From contig ONEU01000057.1 in the NCBI GenBank assembly GCA_900316925.1, positions 1-19,099 of the forward strand: a stretch of DNA of 19,099 nucleotides, given 5' to 3'. The notes beneath the pieces are model-generated. The model was given only the letters and a program-made list of their open reading frames with translations, had not been told where the DNA came from and did no database searches. The position numbers were made by a program, and so were the translations under genes. The DNA is from an uncultured Eubacteriales bacterium. Its GTDB lineage: Bacteria; Bacillota; Clostridia; Oscillospirales; Acutalibacteraceae. Shown here piece by piece: positions 1 to 7,461 of this stretch (the first letter of the stretch is position 1; each line of letters starts with the position of its first letter).

Positions 1-2
1 AT

Positions 3-1025
3 TATACCGTGCAGTATGCTTCCAATATCAATGCTGGTACTGCAAAGGTGATTGTGACCGGCAAGGGCAACTATAGCGGTACACTGAACGGGTCATTCAC
101 TATCAGCAGGAAATCGATCACGGGGATGTCATTAACGGTTGCTGCGGGTCCCCATACCTATGACGGCAGCCTGAAGATACCGGCTGTTACGGTGGAGAAC
201 GGTACGAAAACCCTTGCATCCGGCATCGACTACGCCGTTTCCTATACCGATAATACCAACGCCGGTCAGGCACAGATCAAAGTAACCGGCAAGGGTAACT
301 ATACCGGCACATTGTCGGGTAGCTTCGCTATTGAACCGAGACCAATCACGGATTTTGCATTGACACTCAAACCGAGTTCGTTCACCTATGACGGCGGAAA
401 AAAGGAACCGACCGTTACCGTAAAGGACGGCGATAAAACTCTCACGGTCTCCAAAGAATATACGGTAAAATATACTTCCAACACCGATGCGGGAACAGCA
501 AAGGTTACCGTTACCGGTGTGGGTAACTATGGCGGCACACTGACCAAGAGCTTCCGTATCAGTAAGAAGCAGCTGACGGAAACGACCGTCAGTATCGGCA
601 ATTCTTCCTCGCTGGTCTATGACGGAGTGGCGAAAACGCCGAGTATCCTTATCAAGCAGGGGGACTATAGTCTGACTATCGATCAGGACTATTCGGTGAC
701 ATATCAGAATAATATCAATGCCGGTACCGGTACGGCATTGATTACCGGCAAGGGAAACTATTCCGGTACGCTGGAAAAGACATTCACTATTAAGAAGCGG
801 CCAATCAGCAATGCTTCGGTTACGGTAAAGACGGCTTCCTATCAGTATGACGGCAAGGCAAAAAAACCGACTGTCACGGTGACGCTGGACGGCGTGATTT
901 TGGAACGGACAACCGACTATTCGGTGGCTTATCAGGATAATACCGAAGTAGGTACTGCCAGGGTGACGATTACCGGTAAGAATAATTACACGGGAACGGC
1001 CACCGCCACATTTATGATCCAGCAA
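3..1025 (+). repeat. YDG-type protein repeats, one partial and four full
   Basis: Within the large secreted protein, units of about 77-80 residues recur. Each carries a tyrosine-aspartate-glycine near its start, a central DYxVxYxxN stretch and an end of the form VTGxGNYxGT followed by FxI. Such repeats are common extracellular beta-domains in Firmicutes and probably act as stalk or spacer. The first unit is cut by the window edge. Confidence 0.8.
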
Positions 1026-3839
1026 GCCGTCTCCAAGTTCACCTGGGGAGCGGATAACTGGAATTTCAATAACAGCACCTCGGACGGTTCATTGTACAAC
1101 AGCACTTATAGAGAGAAGATCAATGCCACCTACCTGAATGCTCTGAAAAATGCGTTGTCCAATTCCGAATACACGACGGTCTTTTCCGGCTACGGAAGAG
1201 AGAAGGCATGGCTCGATACCCGCGGAGGCTCCTGCTACGGTATGGCGGCGACGCTGCTGCTGGCAAAAAAAGGCCTGATGAAGTTCTCTGACTACCAGTC
1301 TGGGGCGCAGAAAGCTTATCAGCTGGACCGTCCTGCCAGCAAGGGATTGGATGTTCCTTCTGCTTCATCCAACCTGAGTTCCCTGATTACCTACTATCAG
1401 ATGCTCCAGGTGAAGGATGTGACCCGCCAGCAGCACCGGAGCGTTCCCAACTATTCCAATAAGATCAATATCGAGAATATCATCTCTCTGCTCAAGACCG
1501 AATCACTGGTACTGGTTGGCTTCAAGAAGGATGGCTTTGGCGGTCATGCGGTTGTCGCCTACGGATATGGCTATTCCAGCAAAACCATTAACAACAATAC
1601 CTATGACGGTTATATTCAGATCTACGATCCGAACTATTCTCTTGCCGAGAATAATAAAGCCTACATCTGGTTCAAGCGTGATTCCTATGACTGGATCATC
1701 CCGGCCTACGCAGCTGATGGTGTCAACTCGAAGCTGGGAGCAAAATTCAATTATGTATGCGCAGATATCAATGTCATCAACAAGGGCGGTTATCTGGGAA
1801 AGAATTATTACAATACGCAGACAAGTGATTATATAGCGCGTATTGACGCCAATCAGATTTCAAATAACCGTTCCGTTTCCAAAATGCAGGAGAGCCACGG
1901 TATCTACATGAACCAGAGCAGTGATCCCGGCGATATCGTTGAGGATTACTCCATGCTGCTCAGCGGCTCATCGACGGGAACCATCGGTTATAACCTGTTT
2001 GATCCGGATGCAGCGTATAAAGTGTCACAGGAGGATGCTGATGCACTGGATCTGTACATGGATTACGAGAGCTGCGATCTGTCGGCCTATTCCTCATCCG
2101 GCAAATCCGTACTCTTTGACAACAAGGGTCTGGTGCGCATGGAAAGCGACGGAGGACAGTATTCTCTCTCAATGACATTTGACGAGGATTATCCGACTGA
2201 TTGGTTCTCTGTTGATGTCTCCGGTACGGCAGCGCATGAGATCACCCTGGAGAAGCGGAAAAACGGCTTTGTCCTTTCCGCCGATCAGCTCCGGGAGATC
2301 ACCATCCGTGCCAACAACCGTGAAAACGAAGCCAGTATCAACTTCAGCACCGATTATCAGAAGGTCTTTGTATACGAGATTGATGAGAATACGATCGGCT
2401 TGAAGGTGGATACCGACAATAACGGTACTTTTGAAACAGAACTCGACACAAGCACCCCTTTGGAGAATACATCGGTTCTGTCAGCGCAGAAGATCATCAA
2501 GGGCGGCAGCGTGAAGGTGTCCGCCAATGCATCCGGCGGTAAGGGCGGCTATCAGTATGCGGTGTATTATAAGCCCAAGAGCGGCAGTACCTGGACCTGT
2601 GTGCAGAGCTTTAAGGCCAATCGGAGCGTGACGATTACTCCTAAATCGGTAAAGTCCTACACTGTCAGAGTGAAGGTGAAGGATGCCAGCGGCAGTGTGG
2701 TGAACAAGGACTTTACCGTCACGGTGAAAAATGCACTGCAGAATACCTCCGCAATTTCTGCTTCGAAGATCATCAAAGGCAGAAGCGTAAAGGTGACTGC
2801 GGCTGCAGCAGAAGGTCTGGGCAGCTATCAGTATGCGGTGTATTATAAGCTGAAGAGCGGTACCAGCTGGATTTGTGTACAGAGCTACAAGTCCCAGAAT
2901 ACCGTGAACATTACTCCGAAGTCCGCCAAAACGTATCTTATCAGGGTAAAGGCAAAGGATGCCGGCGGAAGTGTGGTCAATAAGGACTTCACCGTTACGG
3001 TGAAAGAGGAATTGCAGAATACCTCCGTGATTTCTGCACAAACGATCGTCAAGGGCGGCGGCGTAACGGTGACAGCCAGTGCCGCAGGCGGTTTTGGCCG
3101 CTATCAGTACGCGGTGTATTATCAGCCCCAGGCAGGTACAACATGGACTTGTGTACAGAGTTACGGGACCGGAACTACTGTGACGATCACTCCGCAGGCA
3201 GTGAAGACCTATCTTGTGAGAGTGAAGGTCAAGGATGCCGGCGGCAATGTAGTGAACAAGGACTTCACGGTTACCGTGAAAAAGGAACTGCAGAATACCT
3301 CGACGGTTTCCGCACAAAAGATCGTCAAGGGCAGCAGCGTGCAGGTGAAAGCCAGTGCAGCAGGCGGCCTGGGCAGTTATCGTTATGCGGTGTATTACAG
3401 ACCGAAGAATGGCAGCACCTGGACCTGCGTACAGGATTACAAGATGAATGGTACCGTGAAAATAACACCGCAGGCAGTCAAAACCTATCTTGTGAGAGTG
3501 AAGGTCAAGGATGCCGGCGGTAGTGTGGTGAACAAGGACTTCACGGTTACGGTACAGGGAGAACTGCAGAATACCGCCACACTGTCTGCCCGGACAATCC
3601 GGAAGGGCAGTAGCGTCAAGGTGACAGCAAAGGCAACAGGCGGTCAGGGCGGTTATCTGTATGCGGTATATTACAAGCAGCAGGGCCAGACAAACTGGAC
3701 CTGTGTTCAGGAGTACCGGAATAATACAACGGTGACCATTACCCCGAGGGCAGCCAAAGTGTATACCATCCGTGTAAAGGTAAAGGATGCCGGCGGAAGT
3801 GTGGTCAATAAGGACTTCACGCTTACCGTGACGGCATGA
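3..3839 (+). CDS. Secreted multi-repeat protein with papain-like cysteine peptidase domain (5' end missing)
   Basis: The frame is open from base 3 and begins inside a repeat, so the true start and signal peptide lie upstream. Numbering here is from the internal GTG at 9. Residues 1-350 hold one partial and four full YDG-type repeats (about 78 residues, core YDG, NAGTA, GNYxGT). Residues about 352-590 look like a papain-like cysteine peptidase: RGGSCYGM with Cys409, GGHAVVAYGYG with His513, and IYDPN with Asp540 give a Cys-His-Asp set in the right order. Residues about 590-815 are beta-rich and unrecognised. Residues 818-1276 are five Ig-like repeats of 92 residues. There is no sortase motif, dockerin or membrane anchor at the C-terminus, which ends on the last repeat. 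Likely role, by inference: an extracellular or surface-associated peptidase or adhesin. The peptidase fold is fairly sure; activity and substrate are unknown. A terminator follows directly. Confidence 0.8.
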   Translation, partial: YTVQYASNINAGTAKVIVTGKGNYSGTLNGSFTISRKSITGMSLTVAAGPHTYDGSLKIPAVTVENGTKTLASGIDYAVSYTDNTNAGQAQIKVTGKGNYTGTLSGSFAIEPRPITDFALTLKPSSFTYDGGKKEPTVTVKDGDKTLTVSKEYTVKYTSNTDAGTAKVTVTGVGNYGGTLTKSFRISKKQLTETTVSIGNSSSLVYDGVAKTPSILIKQGDYSLTIDQDYSVTYQNNINAGTGTALITGKGNYSGTLEKTFTIKKRPISNASVTVKTASYQYDGKAKKPTVTVTLDGVILERTTDYSVAYQDNTEVGTARVTITGKNNYTGTATATFMIQQAVSKFTWGADNWNFNNSTSDGSLYNSTYREKINATYLNALKNALSNSEYTTVFSGYGREKAWLDTRGGSCYGMAATLLLAKKGLMKFSDYQSGAQKAYQLDRPASKGLDVPSASSNLSSLITYYQMLQVKDVTRQQHRSVPNYSNKINIENIISLLKTESLVLVGFKKDGFGGHAVVAYGYGYSSKTINNNTYDGYIQIYDPNYSLAENNKAYIWFKRDSYDWIIPAYAADGVNSKLGAKFNYVCADINVINKGGYLGKNYYNTQTSDYIARIDANQISNNRSVSKMQESHGIYMNQSSDPGDIVEDYSMLLSGSSTGTIGYNLFDPDAAYKVSQEDADALDLYMDYESCDLSAYSSSGKSVLFDNKGLVRMESDGGQYSLSMTFDEDYPTDWFSVDVSGTAAHEITLEKRKNGFVLSADQLREITIRANNRENEASINFSTDYQKVFVYEIDENTIGLKVDTDNNGTFETELDTSTPLENTSVLSAQKIIKGGSVKVSANASGGKGGYQYAVYYKPKSGSTWTCVQSFKANRSVTITPKSVKSYTVRVKVKDASGSVVNKDFTVTVKNALQNTSAISASKIIKGRSVKVTAAAAEGLGSYQYAVYYKLKSGTSWICVQSYKSQNTVNITPKSAKTYLIRVKAKDAGGSVVNKDFTVTVKEELQNTSVISAQTIVKGGGVTVTASAAGGFGRYQYAVYYQPQAGTTWTCVQSYGTGTTVTITPQAVKTYLVRVKVKDAGGNVVNKDFTVTVKKELQNTSTVSAQKIVKGSSVQVKASAAGGLGSYRYAVYYRPKNGSTWTCVQDYKMNGTVKITPQAVKTYLVRVKVKDAGGSVVNKDFTVTVQGELQNTATLSARTIRKGSSVKVTAKATGGQGGYLYAVYYKQQGQTNWTCVQEYRNNTTVTITPRAAKVYTIRVKVKDAGGSVVNKDFTLTVTA
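2460..3839 (+). repeat. Five tandem 276-bp (92-residue) Ig-like repeats
   Basis: Units begin at 2460, 2736, 3012, 3288 and 3564, each exactly 276 bp apart. Every unit starts with L(E/Q)NT, contains YAVYYK and W(T/I)CVQ, and ends with VRVKVKDAxGSVVNKDFT or a close variant. They look like an Ig- or triple-tyrosine-like beta-sandwich. The same module begins again at about 18867 in the protein at the other end of the window. Confidence 0.85.
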
Positions 3840-3859
3840 TTTCCAAAAAATGACTAAAG

Positions 3860-3902
3860 CGTCAGGATGGGCTGATCTGTATCAGTCCCCTGACGTTTTT
3901 TG
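3860..3902 (+). terminator. Intrinsic terminator of the large secreted-protein gene
   Basis: CGTCAGG (3860-3866) pairs with CCTGACG (3889-3895). Inside it, GGGCTGAT pairs with ATCAGTCC around a short CTGT loop. Six T residues follow. It lies 20 bp past the stop codon. Confidence 0.9.
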
Positions 3903-3974
3903 TGCTGACGCAGGAGTGTTAGCAAAGCTTGAAAAAAACTTGTGTATTGTTTACAAACCGGTCATAGAGATTCC

Positions 3975-4003
3975 TTGAAAAAAGACGATTACCCTGTTAT
4001 AAT
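3975..4003 (+). promoter_or_regulatory. Sigma-A-type promoter of the alarmone synthetase / two-component operon
   Basis: TTGAAA (3975-3980) and TATAAT (3998-4003) are separated by exactly 17 bp. Transcription would start near 4010, giving a leader of 30-40 nt. No other promoter of this quality was seen before the three-gene operon. Confidence 0.8.
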
Positions 4004-4039
4004 ACAAAACACAAGACTGCATTACGCAGGAAAAAGAAA

Positions 4040-4657
4040 ATGAGGTATACTATGGAACAGAAAAAATGGGAAACGGAAAGCATTTACGGCAGCAATCGGC
4101 CGTTATTGGAAAAAGCCTGTGAGGCGCTGTCGGAGCATATTGCCCGGATCAGGCAGAATATGACGGAGAAGCTGGGAATGGACCCGGTGGAGCATTATCT
4201 CACACGGATCAAAAGCGAGGAAAGTATGCGGGAGAAGTGTGTGAGAAAGGGATTGCCGGTGACTACGGAATCCGCCTTGCAGAAGATCAGGGACGCCATC
4301 GGTGTGAGGATCGTATGCGCATTTGTGGACGATGTGTATGAGATCCGTGATCAGCTGTTTGCGTCGGGGAAATACGAGTTCATCGAAGAGAAGGACTATA
4401 TCCGGCACGCCAAGCCCAACGGTTACCGCAGCTATCACATCATCATCCGGATCGACGGGAAGTATTATGCGGAGATCCAGCTGCGGACCATCTCGATGGA
4501 TACCTGGGCAGCTCTGGAGCACCACCTGAAATACAAAAAGGAGGTCGGCGCCAGGACGGAGCTGATTGTCAACGAACTGAAGCGGTGTGCAGACGAGCTT
4601 GCATCCACCGATCTGTCCATGCAGACCATCCGCGATATGATTCTGGAAACTGACTGA
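4040..4657 (+). CDS. Small alarmone synthetase, RelQ/YjbM-type GTP pyrophosphokinase
   Basis: The 205-residue protein is a single RelA/SpoT synthetase domain with no hydrolase (HD), TGS or ACT domain, as in small alarmone synthetases, which transfer pyrophosphate from ATP to GTP or GDP to make (p)ppGpp. Visible motifs are IRDAIGVRIVC at 83-93, HAKPNGYRSYH at 123-133 and EIQLRTISMDTWAALEHHLKYKK at about 145-167; the last includes the catalytic glutamate region. Two starts are possible: ATG 4040 (AGGA at 4028-4031) and ATG 4052 (GAGG at 4042-4045, six bases away). The second gives MEQKKWETES and has slightly better spacing. It is the first gene of an apparent operon with the response regulator 14 bp downstream, so it may be co-expressed with a signalling pair. 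Family assignment is firm; which paralogue it is, is not. Confidence 0.92.
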   Translation: MRYTMEQKKWETESIYGSNRPLLEKACEALSEHIARIRQNMTEKLGMDPVEHYLTRIKSEESMREKCVRKGLPVTTESALQKIRDAIGVRIVCAFVDDVYEIRDQLFASGKYEFIEEKDYIRHAKPNGYRSYHIIIRIDGKYYAEIQLRTISMDTWAALEHHLKYKKEVGARTELIVNELKRCADELASTDLSMQTIRDMILETD

Positions 4658-4671
4658 AAAGGAGAATGACC

Positions 4672-5334
4672 ATGAAAATATTACTGGCAGAAGATACCCC
4701 CGATCTGAACAGAGCATTAACGGCGGTGCTCACCCATGAGAGCTATACGGTAGACGCCGTATTTGACGGGCAGGAAGCAACGGACCGCCTGGAGCTGGAT
4801 TCCTACGACTGTATCATCCTGGATGTGATGATGCCGAAGAAGGACGGGATCCAGGTGCTGAAGGAACTGCGGCAGAAGAATATCATCACACCGGTGCTGA
4901 TGCTCACCGCCAAGGCAGAGATTGAGGACAGGGTAACGGGACTTGATGCGGGGGCAGACGATTATCTGACCAAGCCCTTTGCGATCAAGGAGCTGTTGGC
5001 GAGGGTGAGGGCTCTCACCAGGCGCAAGACCCAGTACAGCACCGACGATCTGACCTATCACGATCTGTCGCTGCGTTCAGCGTCGCTGGAACTGGGCTCG
5101 GAGAATACCGTGAGACTGTCCATCAAGGAGTTTGAGCTCATGCAGACGCTGATTCTCAACCAGGGACGGCCGCTGAGCGTTGCGTTTCTGCTGGAGCATG
5201 TGTGGAATAATGACCCGGATGCGAAGCCGGAGATGGTGTGGCTGTATATTTCGTATCTGAAACGGAAGCTCAAGGCAATTGCTTCCGCCGTGCAGATCAT
5301 GGGAGATGAACAAAACGGTTACACCCTTGCGTAA
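4672..5334 (+). CDS. OmpR-family DNA-binding response regulator
   Basis: This 220-residue protein has an N-terminal receiver domain with the acidic pair Glu7-Asp8, phospho-acceptor Asp51 (in IILDVMMPKKDG), Thr79 and Lys101 (in DDYLTKPF). A C-terminal winged-helix output domain follows from about residue 125, with the typical LSIKEFELM and VWLYISYLKRKLK segments. The start at 4672 is chosen over ATG 4666 because GGAG (4661-4664) lies seven bases before 4672 but only one base before 4666. It sits between the alarmone synthetase and a histidine kinase and is very probably that kinase's partner. Targets cannot be read from the sequence. Confidence 0.93.
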   Translation: MKILLAEDTPDLNRALTAVLTHESYTVDAVFDGQEATDRLELDSYDCIILDVMMPKKDGIQVLKELRQKNIITPVLMLTAKAEIEDRVTGLDAGADDYLTKPFAIKELLARVRALTRRKTQYSTDDLTYHDLSLRSASLELGSENTVRLSIKEFELMQTLILNQGRPLSVAFLLEHVWNNDPDAKPEMVWLYISYLKRKLKAIASAVQIMGDEQNGYTLA

Positions 5335-5402
5335 CTGATGAAAGACGTATGATCCTGTTTGTGAAGGTGAACATGGACGGGGGATGAAAAGGAGGATGCT
5401 GT

Positions 5403-6686
5403 ATGAATGAACAGGCAATCAAAAAGCTGCGGAGAAAATTTACACTGTCCGCCTTTCTGTCGTTTCTGGCAGTGATGCTGATGATGGGTACGCTGATCCT
5501 GTGTCTGAACCTGCAAACCAACGTCCGTCAATGGAAAAAAGTCCTGACCCATGTGGCGGAAAACGGCGGTTATATCACCGGGATCGAACATGAACGGGAT
5601 GGCGACTCGCCGGACGCTCTTTCGGATTTCCTGGAGGACGTTTTTGGCGTGGCTCTTGACAGCTCCCCGGAGTTCCGGTATTCCACCCGTTATTTTGCGG
5701 TGCTGTTCTCGGAGAACGGCAAAGCCGAGGAGACCATTACCAATAATATTGCTGCCGTGAGTCCGGAACAGGCGCTGGAATACGGCGAGGCGGTAGTGAA
5801 CCGTGGGCCGTTCTTCGGTTACTACGGCAACTATGTCTATCAGGTGGCGGATACCGACGAAGGCAGAATGGTCGTATTTTTGGATGCCTCTGTCCAGAAC
5901 CGGATGACCAAGCGGCTCATCAGTATCATATCGCTGCTGATCCTGATGGGTGCGCTGGGAATGTTCCTGTTAGTGAGGCTGCTGTCCAAGCGCATGATAC
6001 AGCCGGAGATCAAAAATGCAGAGCTTCAGAAGCAGTTTATCACCAATGCCGGCCATGAGCTGAAAACGCCCCTTGCGGTGATCCGTGCCAACACGGAGCT
6101 GGACATGATGATTAACGGTGAAAATGAGTGGAACCAGTCCACCCTGCGGCAGACGGAAAACATGACAAAGCTGATCCAGGAGCTGATACAGATTGCCCGT
6201 GCGGATGAGGCAGGCAAGCAGGATGATCTGAAGGAAACGGATGTATCGGCAGTGGTGCGGGAAGCGGCGGAAGCCTTTGCGAGTGTGGCGCAGCAGTCGG
6301 GAAAGAACATGGAGGAGCACATCGAAGAGGGGATCACCATGCAGGCGGTGGACGGACACGTCAAACAGCTTGCAACGCTGCTGATCGACAATGCAATCAA
6401 ATATTGTGACGACAAGGGTACGGTAAAGACGGAGCTTTCGCAAAAGGGCAAGACCATCCGCCTGACGGTCTCGAATGATTACCGGGAAGGCGAGAATGTC
6501 GATTACACCCGGTTTTTTGAGCGGTTCTACCGTGCGGATGAATCCCACAACTCGGAGAAGGGCGGTTACGGCATCGGACTGTCCATCGCGGAGTCGCTGG
6601 TCAAGCGCTATAAGGGCACGATCAAAGCGGACTGGAGCAGCGGCAGGATCCGGTTTACCTGCACACTGAAAAACGGAAAAGCGTAA
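5403..6686 (+). CDS. Membrane sensor histidine kinase
   Basis: The 427-residue protein has two membrane segments, about 13-36 and 172-194, flanking an extracytoplasmic sensor region of roughly 135 residues that I do not recognise. The dimerisation/phospho-acceptor domain has His218 in NAGHELKTPLAVI. The ATPase domain shows the N box at LIDNAIKYC (Asn330) and the G box at GGYGIGLS (387-394). There is no clear HAMP domain; the second helix runs almost straight into the phospho-acceptor domain. An excellent AAAGGAGG site lies seven bases before the ATG. It follows the response regulator by 68 bp and should phosphorylate it. The signal is unknown. Confidence 0.93.
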   Translation: MNEQAIKKLRRKFTLSAFLSFLAVMLMMGTLILCLNLQTNVRQWKKVLTHVAENGGYITGIEHERDGDSPDALSDFLEDVFGVALDSSPEFRYSTRYFAVLFSENGKAEETITNNIAAVSPEQALEYGEAVVNRGPFFGYYGNYVYQVADTDEGRMVVFLDASVQNRMTKRLISIISLLILMGALGMFLLVRLLSKRMIQPEIKNAELQKQFITNAGHELKTPLAVIRANTELDMMINGENEWNQSTLRQTENMTKLIQELIQIARADEAGKQDDLKETDVSAVVREAAEAFASVAQQSGKNMEEHIEEGITMQAVDGHVKQLATLLIDNAIKYCDDKGTVKTELSQKGKTIRLTVSNDYREGENVDYTRFFERFYRADESHNSEKGGYGIGLSIAESLVKRYKGTIKADWSSGRIRFTCTLKNGKA

Positions 6687-6755
6687 CGGATGGTCAGACA
6701 TCCACAGACGGAGCATGATGCAGAGAACACGCTTCGGGGGGATCTGACAAAAATC

Positions 6756-6793
6756 AAAGGGAGGCGGCTTCACGGAGAAGCCCCTCCCTTTTT
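6756..6793 (+). terminator. Intrinsic terminator after the histidine kinase
   Basis: AAAGGGAGG (6756-6764) pairs with CCTCCCTTT (6783-6791) and GGCTTC pairs with GAAGCC inside it. A short loop closes the hairpin and a T run follows. It lies between convergent genes; the A-rich left flank could let it work weakly in the other direction for the minus-strand cluster. Confidence 0.85.
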
Positions 6794-6844
6794 GTGACGG
6801 ATGGATGGTGAATGACCTGCTGTCTGTATTGCCGGCAGGGGTGA

Positions 6845-7330
6845 TTATTGGAGCGACGGAAAAAACGGCTTCATTTCCTCCCAGAAATCGCAGTTGGATA
6901 CCTCCAGAAAGGCGCCCTTGAGGGTATCGTCACTTCTGAAGCCCTCCCTGACGGAAACGCTCCGCAGCTCCAGCCGGGTGCCGTCGTAGGTGAGATATCT
7001 GCCGTCGAGCCGTTCCAGCTCGATACCGTATTGACCGCCCCAGAAATAGTCCGTGTGAAAGGAACGGTACACCAGTTCCATGCTGTTGAGCTTTTTTGTC
7101 AGTGCGGAGAGCTGTCCCACGGGCAGCTCGTCGATCTGGTACCGGTCCTGGTCCTCTGTACGGGTGTAATATCGTGCCGCAATGATCTTTTCGTCATCGA
7201 AGTAGGTGGTCAGGGTTTTATCCCTGATCTCCTGCGGCAGCAGAACCGTACAGCCCCACAGACTCAGTCCCGCCCACAGCAGCAGACAGCCTATTCCTGC
7301 CAGGCGTATGGATGTCCTCAAGCTTTTCAT
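6845..7330 (-). CDS. Predicted small lipoprotein of unknown function, last gene of the McrBC-like cluster
   Basis: The frame is open from 7426, but ATG 7330 is preferred because AAAGGAGG lies nine bases before it and it starts a proper signal sequence. The 161-residue product begins MKSLRT, then a hydrophobic segment (about 8-25) ending LSLWGC. Cys27 could be lipidated, though Trp at the position two before Cys is unusual for a lipobox, so a single-pass membrane anchor is the alternative. The remaining 130 residues are mixed alpha/beta with no recognised domain and a C-terminal NCDFWEEMKPFF motif. It lies 131 bp downstream of the nuclease gene on the same strand. It may be an unlinked gene carried by the same transcript, or a membrane component of the system. 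Function not recognised. Confidence 0.7.
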   Translation of the reverse strand: MKSLRTSIRLAGIGCLLLWAGLSLWGCTVLLPQEIRDKTLTTYFDDEKIIAARYYTRTEDQDRYQIDELPVGQLSALTKKLNSMELVYRSFHTDYFWGGQYGIELERLDGRYLTYDGTRLELRSVSVREGFRSDDTLKGAFLEVSNCDFWEEMKPFFPSLQ

Positions 7331-7461
7331 CGGGTGTCGCCTCCTTTTTCCGGCGGAACCGAACCGCCGCATACACCGTTTCTCCCCTATACCGCAGTCC
7401 GCGGCTGTATTTCTGACATCCGGCACGGGACAGCGGGACTTTCGGATGAAACGGCGTGGAA

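Noticed and set aside
132..3317. Long minus-strand open frames opposite the repeat regions (132-1025 and 2481-3317)
   Set aside because: They repeat with the same period as the sense-strand protein repeats and encode no recognisable domain, so they are shadows of those repeats.
4666..4671. ATG at 4666 as start of the response regulator
   Set aside because: Its Shine-Dalgarno would be only one base away. ATG 4672 has the right spacing and matches the usual N-terminus of the family.
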